Of a stretch of 64,000 nucleotides of DNA, positions 56,856 to 64,000 are shown piece after piece. This DNA is from Clostridiales bacterium (GTDB lineage Bacteria > Bacillota > Clostridia > Peptostreptococcales > Anaerovoracaceae). The stretch is taken from the NCBI GenBank assembly GCA_012513435.1, contig JAAZCE010000026.1, forward strand, positions 62,001 to 126,000, read 5' to 3'. The translations under genes and the position numbers were made by a program. Positions within the stretch are counted from its first letter, which is position 1. Every line of letters starts with the position of its first letter. The notes under the pieces are model-generated. The model searched no databases, had not been told where the DNA came from, and saw only the letters and a list, made by a program, of their open reading frames with translations.

Positions 56856-58370
56856 ATGTACTTATTGGACAGAATAGAATATTTGGGGGAGGCCAAGGGA
56901 AGTAGACTGGCGGTGCACTCCCATAACGATTGCATAACATATAAAGGATTAGCGAAAGGTTCCGGCAGACTGGCATTCTGGCTGGATAAACAGCTTGGAA
57001 ACGATAAGACTCCTGTGTTGGTCTACGGTCACAAGAGTCCTCTGATGATACTTTGCTTCCTAGCCTGTGTCAAATCCGGAAGAGCCTATTGCCCTGTGGA
57101 TGTTTCCGTTCCAAGGAGCAGAGTGATAGAAATAGCCGAGGCTATGGAAACCAAAATTATACTTGCCACGGAGGATATAGATATGTCTTCAGCACCCTCC
57201 GTAAATGCAAAAGAAATATACGAAATAGCATATGGAACGTCAGAGGAGATCGAACGCAGCAAATGGGTAAAGCCTACTGACATTTTCTATATAATATACA
57301 CCTCAGGAAGCACCGGAAAGCCAAAAGGTGTTCAAATCACCTACCATAATTTGAGCAACTTTCTCAACTGGTCCTCCACCGTTACCGGCAGCCCGTCAGA
57401 TGAAGCAGTATTTTTAAATCAGGCACCCTTTTCCTTTGACCTGTCAGTAATGGATTTATATACATGCCTTTACGCAGGCGGCATGCTCTGGACGGTAAAC
57501 AGGAATATGCAAAGGGATATGGCAAGCCTTTTCTCTTCTTTGAGAGCTTCGGGAATCACCACCTGGGTCTCCACTCCGTCCTTTGCAGACCTGTGCCTGA
57601 GCGACCCTGCTTTTTGCAGCAAGCTAATGCCGGATATTGAACAATTTCTCTTCTGCGGGGAAACTCTCAAGCCAGGAACTGCCGAAACTCTAATGAACAG
57701 GTTCCCCCATGCCCAAGTAGTCAATATGTACGGCCCTACAGAAAGCACGGTGGCTGTAACGAATATCACCATAACCGATAAAATGGTAACGAGCGGCAAG
57801 CCTCTGCCTGTAGGCATCCCTATGCCGGAAGCTTTCATTGAGATATGGGATGAAAATGGCAAACCTGTCACGGAGGGTACTAAGGGTGAAATAGTCATTA
57901 TCTGCGACAGCGTAAGCCCCGGATATTTCAGAAACCGTGTAGCTACAGTAAAAAACTTTTTTACCTGCTCCCGCAGCGGTAGGATTTGTCGAGGCTACCA
58001 CACCGGCGATGAGGGCTATATGGAGAATGGCATACTCTATTACTGCGGCAGAATAGATTTGCAGGTCAAGCTCCACGGATACAGAATAGAAGTGGAAGAT
58101 ATAGAGAACAACCTGCTTAAGGAGGATGATATTTTGGCTACGGCTGTAGTTCCTAAGCTAAAGGGCGATGTCATAAAATGCCTAGTGGCCTTTATCGTCA
58201 AGAACAGCAACTCCGCCAACGAGGGCTACGAAGAAATAAAGCAGATTAAAAGCAATCTCAAGAAACACCTTCCTGAATACATGATTCCCAAGAAGCTGGT
58301 CTTCATCAATGAAATGCCTATAACCAACAATGGCAAGGCAGACCGCAAGAAGCTGAGGGAAATGGTCTGA
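56856..58370 (+). CDS. dltA: D-alanine--poly(phosphoribitol) ligase (DltA)
   Basis: A 504-residue adenylating enzyme that activates D-alanine and loads it on DltC. Motifs in order: IIYTSGSTGKPKGVQITY (A3), NMYGPTEST (A5), YHTGDEG (A7), GRIDLQVKLHGYRIEVEDIE (A8) and the closing NGKADRKKL with the catalytic Lys (A10). The start at 56856 is chosen since AAGGAGG lies six bases upstream; the frame is open 18 codons before that. It is the first gene of dltABCDX and its stop codon overlaps the dltB start. Confidence 0.95.
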   Translation: MYLLDRIEYLGEAKGSRLAVHSHNDCITYKGLAKGSGRLAFWLDKQLGNDKTPVLVYGHKSPLMILCFLACVKSGRAYCPVDVSVPRSRVIEIAEAMETKIILATEDIDMSSAPSVNAKEIYEIAYGTSEEIERSKWVKPTDIFYIIYTSGSTGKPKGVQITYHNLSNFLNWSSTVTGSPSDEAVFLNQAPFSFDLSVMDLYTCLYAGGMLWTVNRNMQRDMASLFSSLRASGITTWVSTPSFADLCLSDPAFCSKLMPDIEQFLFCGETLKPGTAETLMNRFPHAQVVNMYGPTESTVAVTNITITDKMVTSGKPLPVGIPMPEAFIEIWDENGKPVTEGTKGEIVIICDSVSPGYFRNRVATVKNFFTCSRSGRICRGYHTGDEGYMENGILYYCGRIDLQVKLHGYRIEVEDIENNLLKEDDILATAVVPKLKGDVIKCLVAFIVKNSNSANEGYEEIKQIKSNLKKHLPEYMIPKKLVFINEMPITNNGKADRKKLREMV

Positions 58371-59527
58371 TGGAGCTCTTCGGAAACTTTACATTCTTCG
58401 GTATTGCTGCTCTCGTAGCCATACCCGCCGTTGTGCTGGGAATCAAAGAAAAGTCGCTAAAGTATTATACGTTTTTTGCATCTCTATTTTTCATCTGGCT
58501 GGCTATGGGAGCTCATACCAAGGCATTGATATATTTAACAGTCTTTTGCCTGCTGGAATACGCCATAGTCGGAGGCTATCTGTATCTGAGAAAAAAATAC
58601 GGCAGAAAGGAAAGCATCTACTGGTGCTTCCTGCTTCTGTCCATCACGCCCCTTACCATAAGCAAGATATCAGGATTCCTCGATATGCATATATTCGGGT
58701 TCCTGGGAATCTCCTATTTGACCTTTAAGGCAACACAGATGGTAATAGAAATTTACGATGGGATTATTAAGCAAGCCTCGGCCTTTGAATTTGCCAGCTT
58801 CCTGCTGTTCTTCCCAGCCATCACCTCTGGCCCTATTGACAGGAGTCGCAGATACAGTCAGAACCTTAACAGCATAATGCCAAAAAACGAGTATCTTGAA
58901 CTCCTTGGCGAAGGACTTTACAAAATCGTAAAGGGCATGGTCTACAAATTCGTTATCGCCTCTACATTCTATCAGGGCATGCTGTGGCTGGGCATGGCAC
59001 ATACCTTTAAGAATGCGCTCGTTTACATGTACTGCTACGGATTCTACCTGTTCTTTGATTTTGCGGGATACAGTGCTATGGCTATCGGCATCAGCTATCT
59101 GTTCGGTATCAGAACACCTGAAAATTTCAAGGCACCTTTTGTCAGCAAGGATATAAAGGAATTCTGGAACCGCTGGCATATCACCTTGTCCTATTGGTTC
59201 AGGGATTTCGTCTTTTCCCGCCTGGTCATGAGAGCAATAAAGAAGAAATGGTTTAAAGCAAAGCTTACAGCGGCCTCATGGTGTTTTATTATCAACATGA
59301 CTATAATGGGGCTCTGGCACGGCCTTGACAGCTATTACATACTATATGGACTTTATCACGGTGTGCTTTTGGCACTTACAGAGATATATCAGAAAAGGTC
59401 ATACTTTCATAAGAAGCATAAAAAGGACAGATGGTATCAGTTTGTTTCCTGGTTCATAACCTTTAATCTGGTCATGTTCGGTTTCTTCATCTTCTCAGGA
59501 AGATTCACAACGCTATTGGGATTCTAG
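58370..59527 (+). CDS. dltB: D-alanyl transfer protein DltB (MBOAT)
   Basis: A 385-residue MBOAT acyltransferase with about 11 membrane segments that moves D-alanine from DltC across the membrane. The catalytic histidine is in MGLWHGLDSYYILYGLYHG; FPAITSGPIDRSRRY, and KEFWNRWHITLSYWFRDFVF with its Asn-His region are typical MBOAT parts. It overlaps dltA by one base, and dltC follows 39 bases later. Confidence 0.95.
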   Translation: MELFGNFTFFGIAALVAIPAVVLGIKEKSLKYYTFFASLFFIWLAMGAHTKALIYLTVFCLLEYAIVGGYLYLRKKYGRKESIYWCFLLLSITPLTISKISGFLDMHIFGFLGISYLTFKATQMVIEIYDGIIKQASAFEFASFLLFFPAITSGPIDRSRRYSQNLNSIMPKNEYLELLGEGLYKIVKGMVYKFVIASTFYQGMLWLGMAHTFKNALVYMYCYGFYLFFDFAGYSAMAIGISYLFGIRTPENFKAPFVSKDIKEFWNRWHITLSYWFRDFVFSRLVMRAIKKKWFKAKLTAASWCFIINMTIMGLWHGLDSYYILYGLYHGVLLALTEIYQKRSYFHKKHKKDRWYQFVSWFITFNLVMFGFFIFSGRFTTLLGF

Positions 59528-59566
59528 ACATTACAAATTTAACCTACACAATTGGAGGGCAAAATA

Positions 59567-59797
59567 ATGGAAGAAAGATTATTAAATTTACTGGCAGATG
59601 TATGCGAGGACGATATTGTCAAAACACAGAGAAACTTGAATCTGGTGGAAGAAGGTTTGCTGGACTCTCTCGGATACACTGAATTGCTGGTAGGCATTGA
59701 AGAGGAGCTCGGTGTGCTTCTTGCTCCCTCAGAAATAGCAAGAGAAGATGTGGAAACAGCTAATAAGATAATTGCTCTGGTAAAATCCAGAAGCTAG
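59567..59797 (+). CDS. dltC: D-alanyl carrier protein DltC
   Basis: A 76-residue carrier protein. The serine that takes the phosphopantetheine arm is in EEGLLDSLGYTELLVGIEE. Size and acidity fit DltC. The ATG at 59567 has TTGGAGG eight bases upstream; a TTG codon five codons earlier is inside that ribosome site. It lies between dltB and dltD, with dltD starting four bases after its stop. Confidence 0.92.
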   Translation: MEERLLNLLADVCEDDIVKTQRNLNLVEEGLLDSLGYTELLVGIEEELGVLLAPSEIAREDVETANKIIALVKSRS

Positions 59798-59801
59798 TCA
59801 C

Positions 59802-60980
59802 ATGAAAAAAATTGCTGCATTTCTGACAGCCTTTGTGCTTTTCATAGGAGCTGTTTCCAGTCTTCACGCTCTGACCTACGTAAAATTGGGGGTAGACAAT
59901 CACACCTTCGGCACCTGGACAAATATATATAAATACAATTCCAGAAACGCTGTGGCTGAAAGATTGACGAACAATACTCTTTTGGTTTTTGGATCCTCGG
60001 AATTCAATCACGGCAGGAAAACACCATACCATCCAAGAGCCATCTTCAAGAATACGAACATGGCTCCTATGCTGATAGGAACGGCCTACTCTCAAAGCAT
60101 GACCCACGCCATAGCTTTGGCATCGCTTGAACCGGATATGAAAAACCGCAAGGCAGTGCTTATACTGTCCCCTCAGTGGTTCTCGAAAGAAGGTGTCATA
60201 CCTAAGGATTACGCCCTGCGATATTCGGAAAGCAATTACGCTGGGATGCTGAACAATAAACATATTTCCAAGGAATTAAAAAAGCGTATAGCCGCTCGCT
60301 CCGAAAGCCTGCTCAAGAGCAAGCCAGCTCTTTACAGCCGTATCCTGAAATACGATGAGTTTTATCTTGAAGGCAACAAAAGCTTTCTTGACAGCCTTTA
60401 CATATGTATGCGAAAACAATTCGTAAATGAACAGGACAGCCTCTCTCTGCTGGCTTCCGCAAAATTTACCAGGCTCTACAAGAAAAATACGCAGACACCG
60501 CAGACTGCCAATAAAATAAATATTATAGAATGGAACCAACTTGCTGAAAATGCCACTAGAGATGCCAGAAAGGCTACCTGCAATAATCCATTTAATATGT
60601 CTGACAAAGCATATAAAAGGAATATAAGGCCAATAGAAAAGACCAAAAAAAACCGGGATAAAAATAGGCGCTTTGATACATCGCCGGAATACCACGACCT
60701 GATATGCTTCCTAGATGTCTGCAAGGAAACTGGCATTGAGCCTATGCTGGTAATGCTGCCCTTCAACGGACGCTGGTATGATTATACAGGTCTTCCAGAG
60801 GAACAGCGGGAAAACTATTACAGTAAAATAAGGGGGCTGGCTGAGGAATATAATGCACAGCTGGCCGATTTGTCGAGAAACGAATACTCGACCTGCTTTA
60901 TGGAAGATGTAGCACACGTGGGATGGAAAGGCTGGGTATCAGTAAATGAAAGCATTTACAACTTTTATAATGAAAATTAA
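59802..60980 (+). CDS. dltD: D-alanyl-lipoteichoic acid biosynthesis protein DltD
   Basis: A 392-residue protein anchored by an amino-terminal helix (about 5-25), with the rest outside. The SGNH-like catalytic parts are visible: LLVFGSSEFNHG with the nucleophile Ser, and FMEDVAHVGWKGW with the Asp-His pair. DltD performs the last step of D-alanine transfer to lipoteichoic acid outside the cell. The last 11 bases overlap dltX. Confidence 0.93.
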   Translation: MKKIAAFLTAFVLFIGAVSSLHALTYVKLGVDNHTFGTWTNIYKYNSRNAVAERLTNNTLLVFGSSEFNHGRKTPYHPRAIFKNTNMAPMLIGTAYSQSMTHAIALASLEPDMKNRKAVLILSPQWFSKEGVIPKDYALRYSESNYAGMLNNKHISKELKKRIAARSESLLKSKPALYSRILKYDEFYLEGNKSFLDSLYICMRKQFVNEQDSLSLLASAKFTRLYKKNTQTPQTANKINIIEWNQLAENATRDARKATCNNPFNMSDKAYKRNIRPIEKTKKNRDKNRRFDTSPEYHDLICFLDVCKETGIEPMLVMLPFNGRWYDYTGLPEEQRENYYSKIRGLAEEYNAQLADLSRNEYSTCFMEDVAHVGWKGWVSVNESIYNFYNEN

Positions 60981-61107
60981 AACTAAGATAGACAAGGAAT
61001 ATCTGGTTTATACCGGGATATTCCTTGGTGGTATGCTGCTTATTTATCTGTATATGATATTCGGGAGCATGGTCGTAACACCAACCTTCACATATGCGCA
61101 GTTTTAA
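60970..61107 (+). CDS. dltX: DltX microprotein
   Basis: A 45-residue protein not given in longer ORF lists. A basic start (MKIKTKIDKEY) is followed by one membrane helix (about 11-32) and an outer tail that ends exactly F40-T-Y42-A-Q-F45, the FxYxxF motif of DltX, in which the Tyr is known to carry D-alanine between DltC and DltD. The ATG overlaps the end of dltD by 11 bases, so its translation is likely coupled; no strong ribosome site is present. In most Firmicutes dltX precedes dltA; here it is last. Confidence 0.82.
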   Translation: MKIKTKIDKEYLVYTGIFLGGMLLIYLYMIFGSMVVTPTFTYAQF

Positions 61108-61110
61108 TAG

Positions 61111-61311
61111 TGCTTAGGCAACTCAGAACACATTGAGCTGGAATATATAATCGAATATCATGTATCTGCCGTAATAAATTTTATAAATTACTGGTTCAAT
61201 AGAAACAATGATCTGTCTATTGAAGAGCTGTTATCCTTACTTATAAATATTTCAAAAACAGGCTCCTTAAGCATGTTGGAGAATAAGGAATTCTTTGATA
61301 ATAATAATTGA
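61111..61311 (+). pseudogene. Remnant of a TetR-family regulator (ligand-domain tail)
   Basis: An open frame of 66 codons without start codon or ribosome site, just after the dltX stop. It reads LEYIIEYHVSAVINFINYW followed by FNRNNDLSIEELLSLLINIS, which looks like the last two helices of a TetR regulator of the DhaS/TetR_C_8 type (a Y..sGaI..i..W pattern before SxEEl). No DNA-binding half is nearby. Probably left over from a deletion. Confidence 0.55.
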
Positions 61312-61321
61312 TTCAAGTGAT

Positions 61322-61930
61322 TTAAAATCCCAATTCTTCGTCAATCAGTACGACTTCTACATCCTCTATATCGTTGAGCTTTTTCATGTAAATCGTCATC
61401 GCATTGCATATTCTGTCAGGGCTGGAGCAGTTATAGCAATGGTCGCCATTTATAGCGCACGGTGTGCGCAGCGCATAGCGCTCTGCATTTTTAGGCGCCG
61501 CAATATTGCGAGCGCGCCATATTGCCCTTTCCAAATCAGGCTCTATCTTATTCGTGCTCACTACAAAATACACCCTCTCATGTCCGAATAACGAGCCTGC
61601 GATTCTGTTGCCGGTGCCGTCGATATTGACCATTTCCCCGGTTTCCGACATGGCATTTACAGAAGTCAGGTAGATTTCCGTTGTAAGACATTTTTGTGCA
61701 ATCTCCAGGAATTCATCATTATCCTTGCTTTGGTTTGGGTCGTACACCGTATTGTGTGCAGATAGCCTGTCATACAATTTCATGTGATTCATTGTTGCTG
61801 AATCCCCAAAACCGATAATACGGCCGTCAAGCTTACTGTCTAAATAATCGGCAGCCTCCTCGCCTGTAGTAAAATAGCTCACGGAATAACGATTCTTCTT
61901 AAGCGCGTCTATAGCAGTTTGAATATTCAT
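61322..61930 (-). CDS. LUD-domain lactate utilisation protein (LutC-like)
   Basis: A 202-residue LUD-domain protein. GFGDSATMNHM, LTSVNAMSETGEMVNIDGTG and HERVYFVVSTNKIEPDLERA with CAINGDHCYNCSSPDRICNA near the end fit the DUF162/LutC group. LutC helps a three-part iron-sulfur lactate oxidase, but in Clostridia lone LUD proteins of this type have no known role. The two Cys pairs in the tail might bind metal. The ATG at 61930 is chosen because AAGGAG lies nine bases upstream. No lutA or lutB is in the window. Confidence 0.82.
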   Translation of the reverse strand: MNIQTAIDALKKNRYSVSYFTTGEEAADYLDSKLDGRIIGFGDSATMNHMKLYDRLSAHNTVYDPNQSKDNDEFLEIAQKCLTTEIYLTSVNAMSETGEMVNIDGTGNRIAGSLFGHERVYFVVSTNKIEPDLERAIWRARNIAAPKNAERYALRTPCAINGDHCYNCSSPDRICNAMTIYMKKLNDIEDVEVVLIDEELGF

Positions 61931-62040
61931 ATTCAAACTCCTTCCCAATTTATTTTTTCTTTTAGCTATATTATAATTGCAGGAAACAAAAATACAAGTA
62001 CGCACATTTTTGTGCCTTAATAAAAAGGATATTAATTATT

Positions 62041-62071
62041 GGTACTCTGTCAAGTTAACGGACAGAGTACC
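62041..62071. repeat. Perfect 11-base inverted repeat beside the IS256 remnant
   Basis: GGTACTCTGTC (62041-62051) and GACAGAGTACC (62061-62071) form a perfect stem with a nine-base loop. No T run follows. It lies 40 bases before the transposase remnant; either an operator or the scar of an element. Confidence 0.5.
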
Positions 62072-62113
62072 ATGTATTATTATGGGGAGAGTATGATAAA
62101 AAGTCTGTAAATA

Positions 62114-62546
62114 GTGAGAAACACCCTAAAGCATGTTCCATACAAGGACAAGAAGACATTTGCCGGGGATTTAAAAACTATTTATCAAGCGGCTACAGAA
62201 GAAAAAGCACATGAAAGCCTGATGGAAGTCACAGAAAAATGGAGCGATAAATATCCTAACGCAATGAAAAGCTGGGGAACAAATTGGGATGCAATAGTGC
62301 CGATTTTCAAGTTTTCAGCCGCCGTCAGGAAGATTATATATACCACAAATGCAATAGAAAGCTTAAATAGCACATACAAGAAACTGAACCGCCAAAGAAG
62401 CGTATTTCCATCTGATAGAGCCCTACTGAAAGCTCTGTATTTTGGCAACAGGAATAGCTACCAAGAAATGGAGCACCCCTTTGCGTAATTGGGCGACTGT
62501 ATACGGAGAATTCCAGATAATGTATCCTGATAGGATGCCGGAATAA
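62114..62546 (+). pseudogene. IS256-family transposase remnant
   Basis: The last third of an IS256/Mutator transposase. It begins VRNTLKHVPYKDKKTFAGDL and includes the family motifs NWDAIVPIFKFSAAVRKII and YTTNAIESLNSTYKKLNRQR with the catalytic Glu. At about 62460 the frame shifts: STPLRNWATVYGEFQIMYP, the normal end, is in the next frame and stops at 62546. The amino-terminal two thirds, with the first two catalytic Asp residues, are gone, so it is inactive. Confidence 0.85.
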
Positions 62547-62563
62547 TCAACGAACCTACACAT

Positions 62564-62617
62564 AAAAAAGCCAGGTCAGGCGCCTCTTAGGAAGGCTTCT
62601 CTTGACATGGCTTTTTT
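62564..62617. terminator. Two-way terminator-like hairpin after the IS256 remnant
   Basis: AAAAAAGCCAGGTCA (62564-62578) pairs, with one mismatch, with TGACATGGCTTTTTT (62603-62617), and GCCT/AGGC pair inside the loop. A and T runs lie on both sides, so it could stop transcription from either direction. Confidence 0.6.
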
Positions 62618-62796
62618 GGTATTTTATACTATGGATGTAAATCCGAGAGTCTAGATTACCACTTGACTCTCCATCAACTCAAAATCATAGAAGGTTAACA
62701 AGTCTATTTACAGAGATTTATTCACACGCTCTTTTTGTTTGTGAATATATCAAATGAGTTATAGATAAATCCATTACTCTGCTAACCTTTCTTGAC

Positions 62797-63642
62797 TCAT
62801 TCCCTTAGATTTTCACCTAATGTAATATCATCACTCCTTTTTTTGCATTCTATCATAATTTCAGTTACATACTCACTCATCTCGTTAATTGCCATTTCAT
62901 TTAATCCTTGTTCGTATGAAAAGCCTACCAACTTTAGGTTGTTGCTCTTTGCAAATTGTAATATTCTTTGGTAAGTTTTAGGGAGATTTGACCATTCCCC
63001 AATACAAAATGTACGAATATAAGTGCCTGCCTCCTTTTTGAATAACCCTTTTTTGCTTTTCGGAGTTTGAATTTTAACAAAATAATGACTATATTCGTCA
63101 AATATACCTTGCTCCAAGTAATCAACAGGCATCATAGAGCCATAGCTTGTATTGAAAATTCGATTTACATTGTCCCTTTTTTCAAAGTTTGAAATTTCAT
63201 TTAAAGCCTTTTCATCAATTTCCTCCTCGCTGTTTATGGATGTTAAGAATAAATATTCCGTAGAACAGGAAACTAATTCAATCTTATTTAAATCCACAGT
63301 TTTTAGTATGTTAAGGTTAGACTTTTTTTCTTCTAAAACTCCTTTTATTTGTTTTAGCTGCTTTATTTTTTTATCGATTTCCTCAACTTTATTAGAAAGC
63401 AGTGTTTCTAAATAGTTTGCACTTCTATTTTTAGTATAAGCTTTGATTTCTTCTAAACTCATTGAAAGTTCCCTAAGGGCTAAAATTATTTCAAATTCCG
63501 AACCCTGCATATAACTATAATACCGATATCCATTGTCGCCTTTATATTTTGGAGAAAACAATCCCACATCATCATAATAGTGAAGCTTTCTTGTATTTAC
63601 ATTGTGTATTTTAGCAAATTCTTTTATTGTTAAAAACTTCAT
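62797..63642 (-). CDS. MerR-family regulator with effector-binding domain (BltR/BmrR-like)
   Basis: A 281-residue regulator. The MerR winged helix is MKFLTIKEFAKIHNVNTRKL with HYYDDVGLFSP, then GYRYYSYMQ; a coiled coil (about 80-115) and a GyrI-like effector domain (about 130-281; YFVKIQTPKSKKGLFKKEAG and TYIRTFCIGEW) follow. MerR proteins of this type sense drugs and switch on exporters or modifying enzymes. The start at 63642 is chosen as the protein then begins MKFLTIKEFA; the frame is open 40 codons upstream through the promoter region. It is divergent from a GNAT-like gene. Confidence 0.85.
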   Translation of the reverse strand: MKFLTIKEFAKIHNVNTRKLHYYDDVGLFSPKYKGDNGYRYYSYMQGSEFEIILALRELSMSLEEIKAYTKNRSANYLETLLSNKVEEIDKKIKQLKQIKGVLEEKKSNLNILKTVDLNKIELVSCSTEYLFLTSINSEEEIDEKALNEISNFEKRDNVNRIFNTSYGSMMPVDYLEQGIFDEYSHYFVKIQTPKSKKGLFKKEAGTYIRTFCIGEWSNLPKTYQRILQFAKSNNLKLVGFSYEQGLNEMAINEMSEYVTEIMIECKKRSDDITLGENLRE

Positions 63643-63664
63643 ATAAAATTCATCATCCTTTCTA

Positions 63665-63695
63665 TTGACCTTACACTTACTGTAAAGTGTATCAT
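63665..63695 (+). promoter_or_regulatory. MerR-type promoter with 19-base spacer and dyad
   Basis: TTGACC (63665-63670) and TATCAT (63690-63695) are separated by 19 bases, the long spacer that MerR proteins act on. Between them ACACTT and AAGTGT form a dyad centred on the spacer. It faces the rightward GNAT-like gene, and the MerR gene is 23 bases to the left. Confidence 0.75.
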
Positions 63696-63732
63696 GTAAA
63701 TATAGCATAATCAAGAAAGGAATTGTAAATGA

Positions 63733-64000
63733 ATGAAAAATGTTATTTTTAGAACTATTCAAAAATCAGACTATCATATGGTTGCTGATATTATCAGTGA
63801 TACTTGGGGATATAGAAAGTTTTGCAGCGAGAAAACATCACATAAAATGGGACTGTTATATCTTGCAAGTTGCCTCTGTAACCAGACCTTTAATATGGTC
63901 GCAGTCAAGAATAATGACGTTGTGGGAATTATTATGGGAAACGATATTAAAAATTCCAAAACTTCTTTTTCTAATCGAATGTTTTTGACAAAAAACAGTA
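63733..64000 (+). CDS. GNAT-like acetyltransferase, 5' part only
   Basis: The first 89 codons of a gene cut by the right edge. It begins MKNVIFRTIQKSDYHMVADI and has TFNMVAVKNNDVVGIIMGND, which is the beta2-beta4 pattern of GNAT acetyltransferases in which a long loop precedes acetyl-CoA binding. The acetyl-CoA motif itself lies beyond the edge. AAAGGA is upstream of the ATG at 63733. The promoter with a 19-base spacer lies 38 bases upstream, so it is likely the MerR target. Confidence 0.65.
   Translation, partial: MKNVIFRTIQKSDYHMVADIISDTWGYRKFCSEKTSHKMGLLYLASCLCNQTFNMVAVKNNDVVGIIMGNDIKNSKTSFSNRMFLTKNS

Noticed and set aside
62041-62071. Inverted repeat as terminal repeat of the IS256 element
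   Set aside because: It is a tight hairpin, not two distant ends, and lies outside the truncated left junction; sequence does not match IS256 ends that I know.

Overview
The window looks like chromosome of an anaerobic, endospore-forming Clostridia member (Firmicutes, low to medium GC). Reasons: a V-type (Na+-type) ATPase operon in Enterococcus ntp order, spore germination and cortex genes (a GerA-family protein, a CwlJ-like hydrolase, a GerQ-like coat protein, a PdaA-like deacetylase), AGGAGG ribosome binding sites, ferredoxin-type aldo/keto reductase, pyruvate carboxylase, D-alanylation of teichoic acids and an AgrBD peptide system. No rRNA, tRNA, CRISPR array or prophage is visible. Genus cannot be fixed from the sequence alone.

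Layout. 1-4.5 kb: ntpF-I-K-E-C-G part of a rotary ATPase, read leftwards; the catalytic A, B and D genes lie off the left edge. 4.6-11.7 kb: leftward dnaE, pfkA, an OFA-type MFS carrier, a CmpB-like membrane protein and an AlkD-like glycosylase. 11.8-16.1 kb: an L,D-transpeptidase, then a leftward spore block (GerA family, cwlJ-like, gerQ-like). 16.1-22.4 kb: pycA, then typA with an MscS channel gene. 22.5-27.8 kb: amidase, methyltransferase, lysO with ung, and a rightward DUF6873 and radical SAM pair. 27.8-32.9 kb: a tightly overlapping leftward operon of two ECF ATPases, an unusual EcfT-phosphatase fusion, exoA, pdaA, a small membrane protein and a 65-residue protein with 16 cysteines. 33-34.7 kb: a decayed sensor/diguanylate cyclase. 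34.9-38.9 kb: a 1332-residue surface protein. 39-42 kb: ABC-2 exporter and a DUF2804 gene. 42-45.6 kb: ybaK followed by a decay zone (chimeric ybaK remnant, frameshifted merR, deleted ABC exporter) around an intact aldo/keto reductase. 45.6-52.3 kb: orphan prepilin, then a permease-DUF917-hydantoinase operon with a divergent PucR regulator. 52.3-56.6 kb: AraC regulator, agrB, an agrD not previously listed as an ORF of its own because of its size, a convergent kinase/LytTR pair and a small XRE regulator. 56.8-61.1 kb: dltABCD plus a tiny dltX at the 3' end. 61.1-64 kb: TetR and IS256 remnants, a LUD-domain gene, and a MerR regulator divergent from a GNAT-like gene that runs off the right edge.

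Main points of interest: (1) an EcfT transmembrane subunit fused to an apparently extracellular purple-acid-phosphatase-like domain; (2) an AgrD pro-peptide with threonine where the ring cysteine is expected; (3) a 45-residue DltX with an exact C-terminal FxYxxF motif encoded after dltD; (4) a 65-residue protein with 16 cysteines; (5) a MerR-type promoter with a 19-base spacer and a centred dyad. Several genes carry frameshifts or deletions and are reported as pseudogenes. All functional calls rest on reading motifs by eye; no database search was possible.
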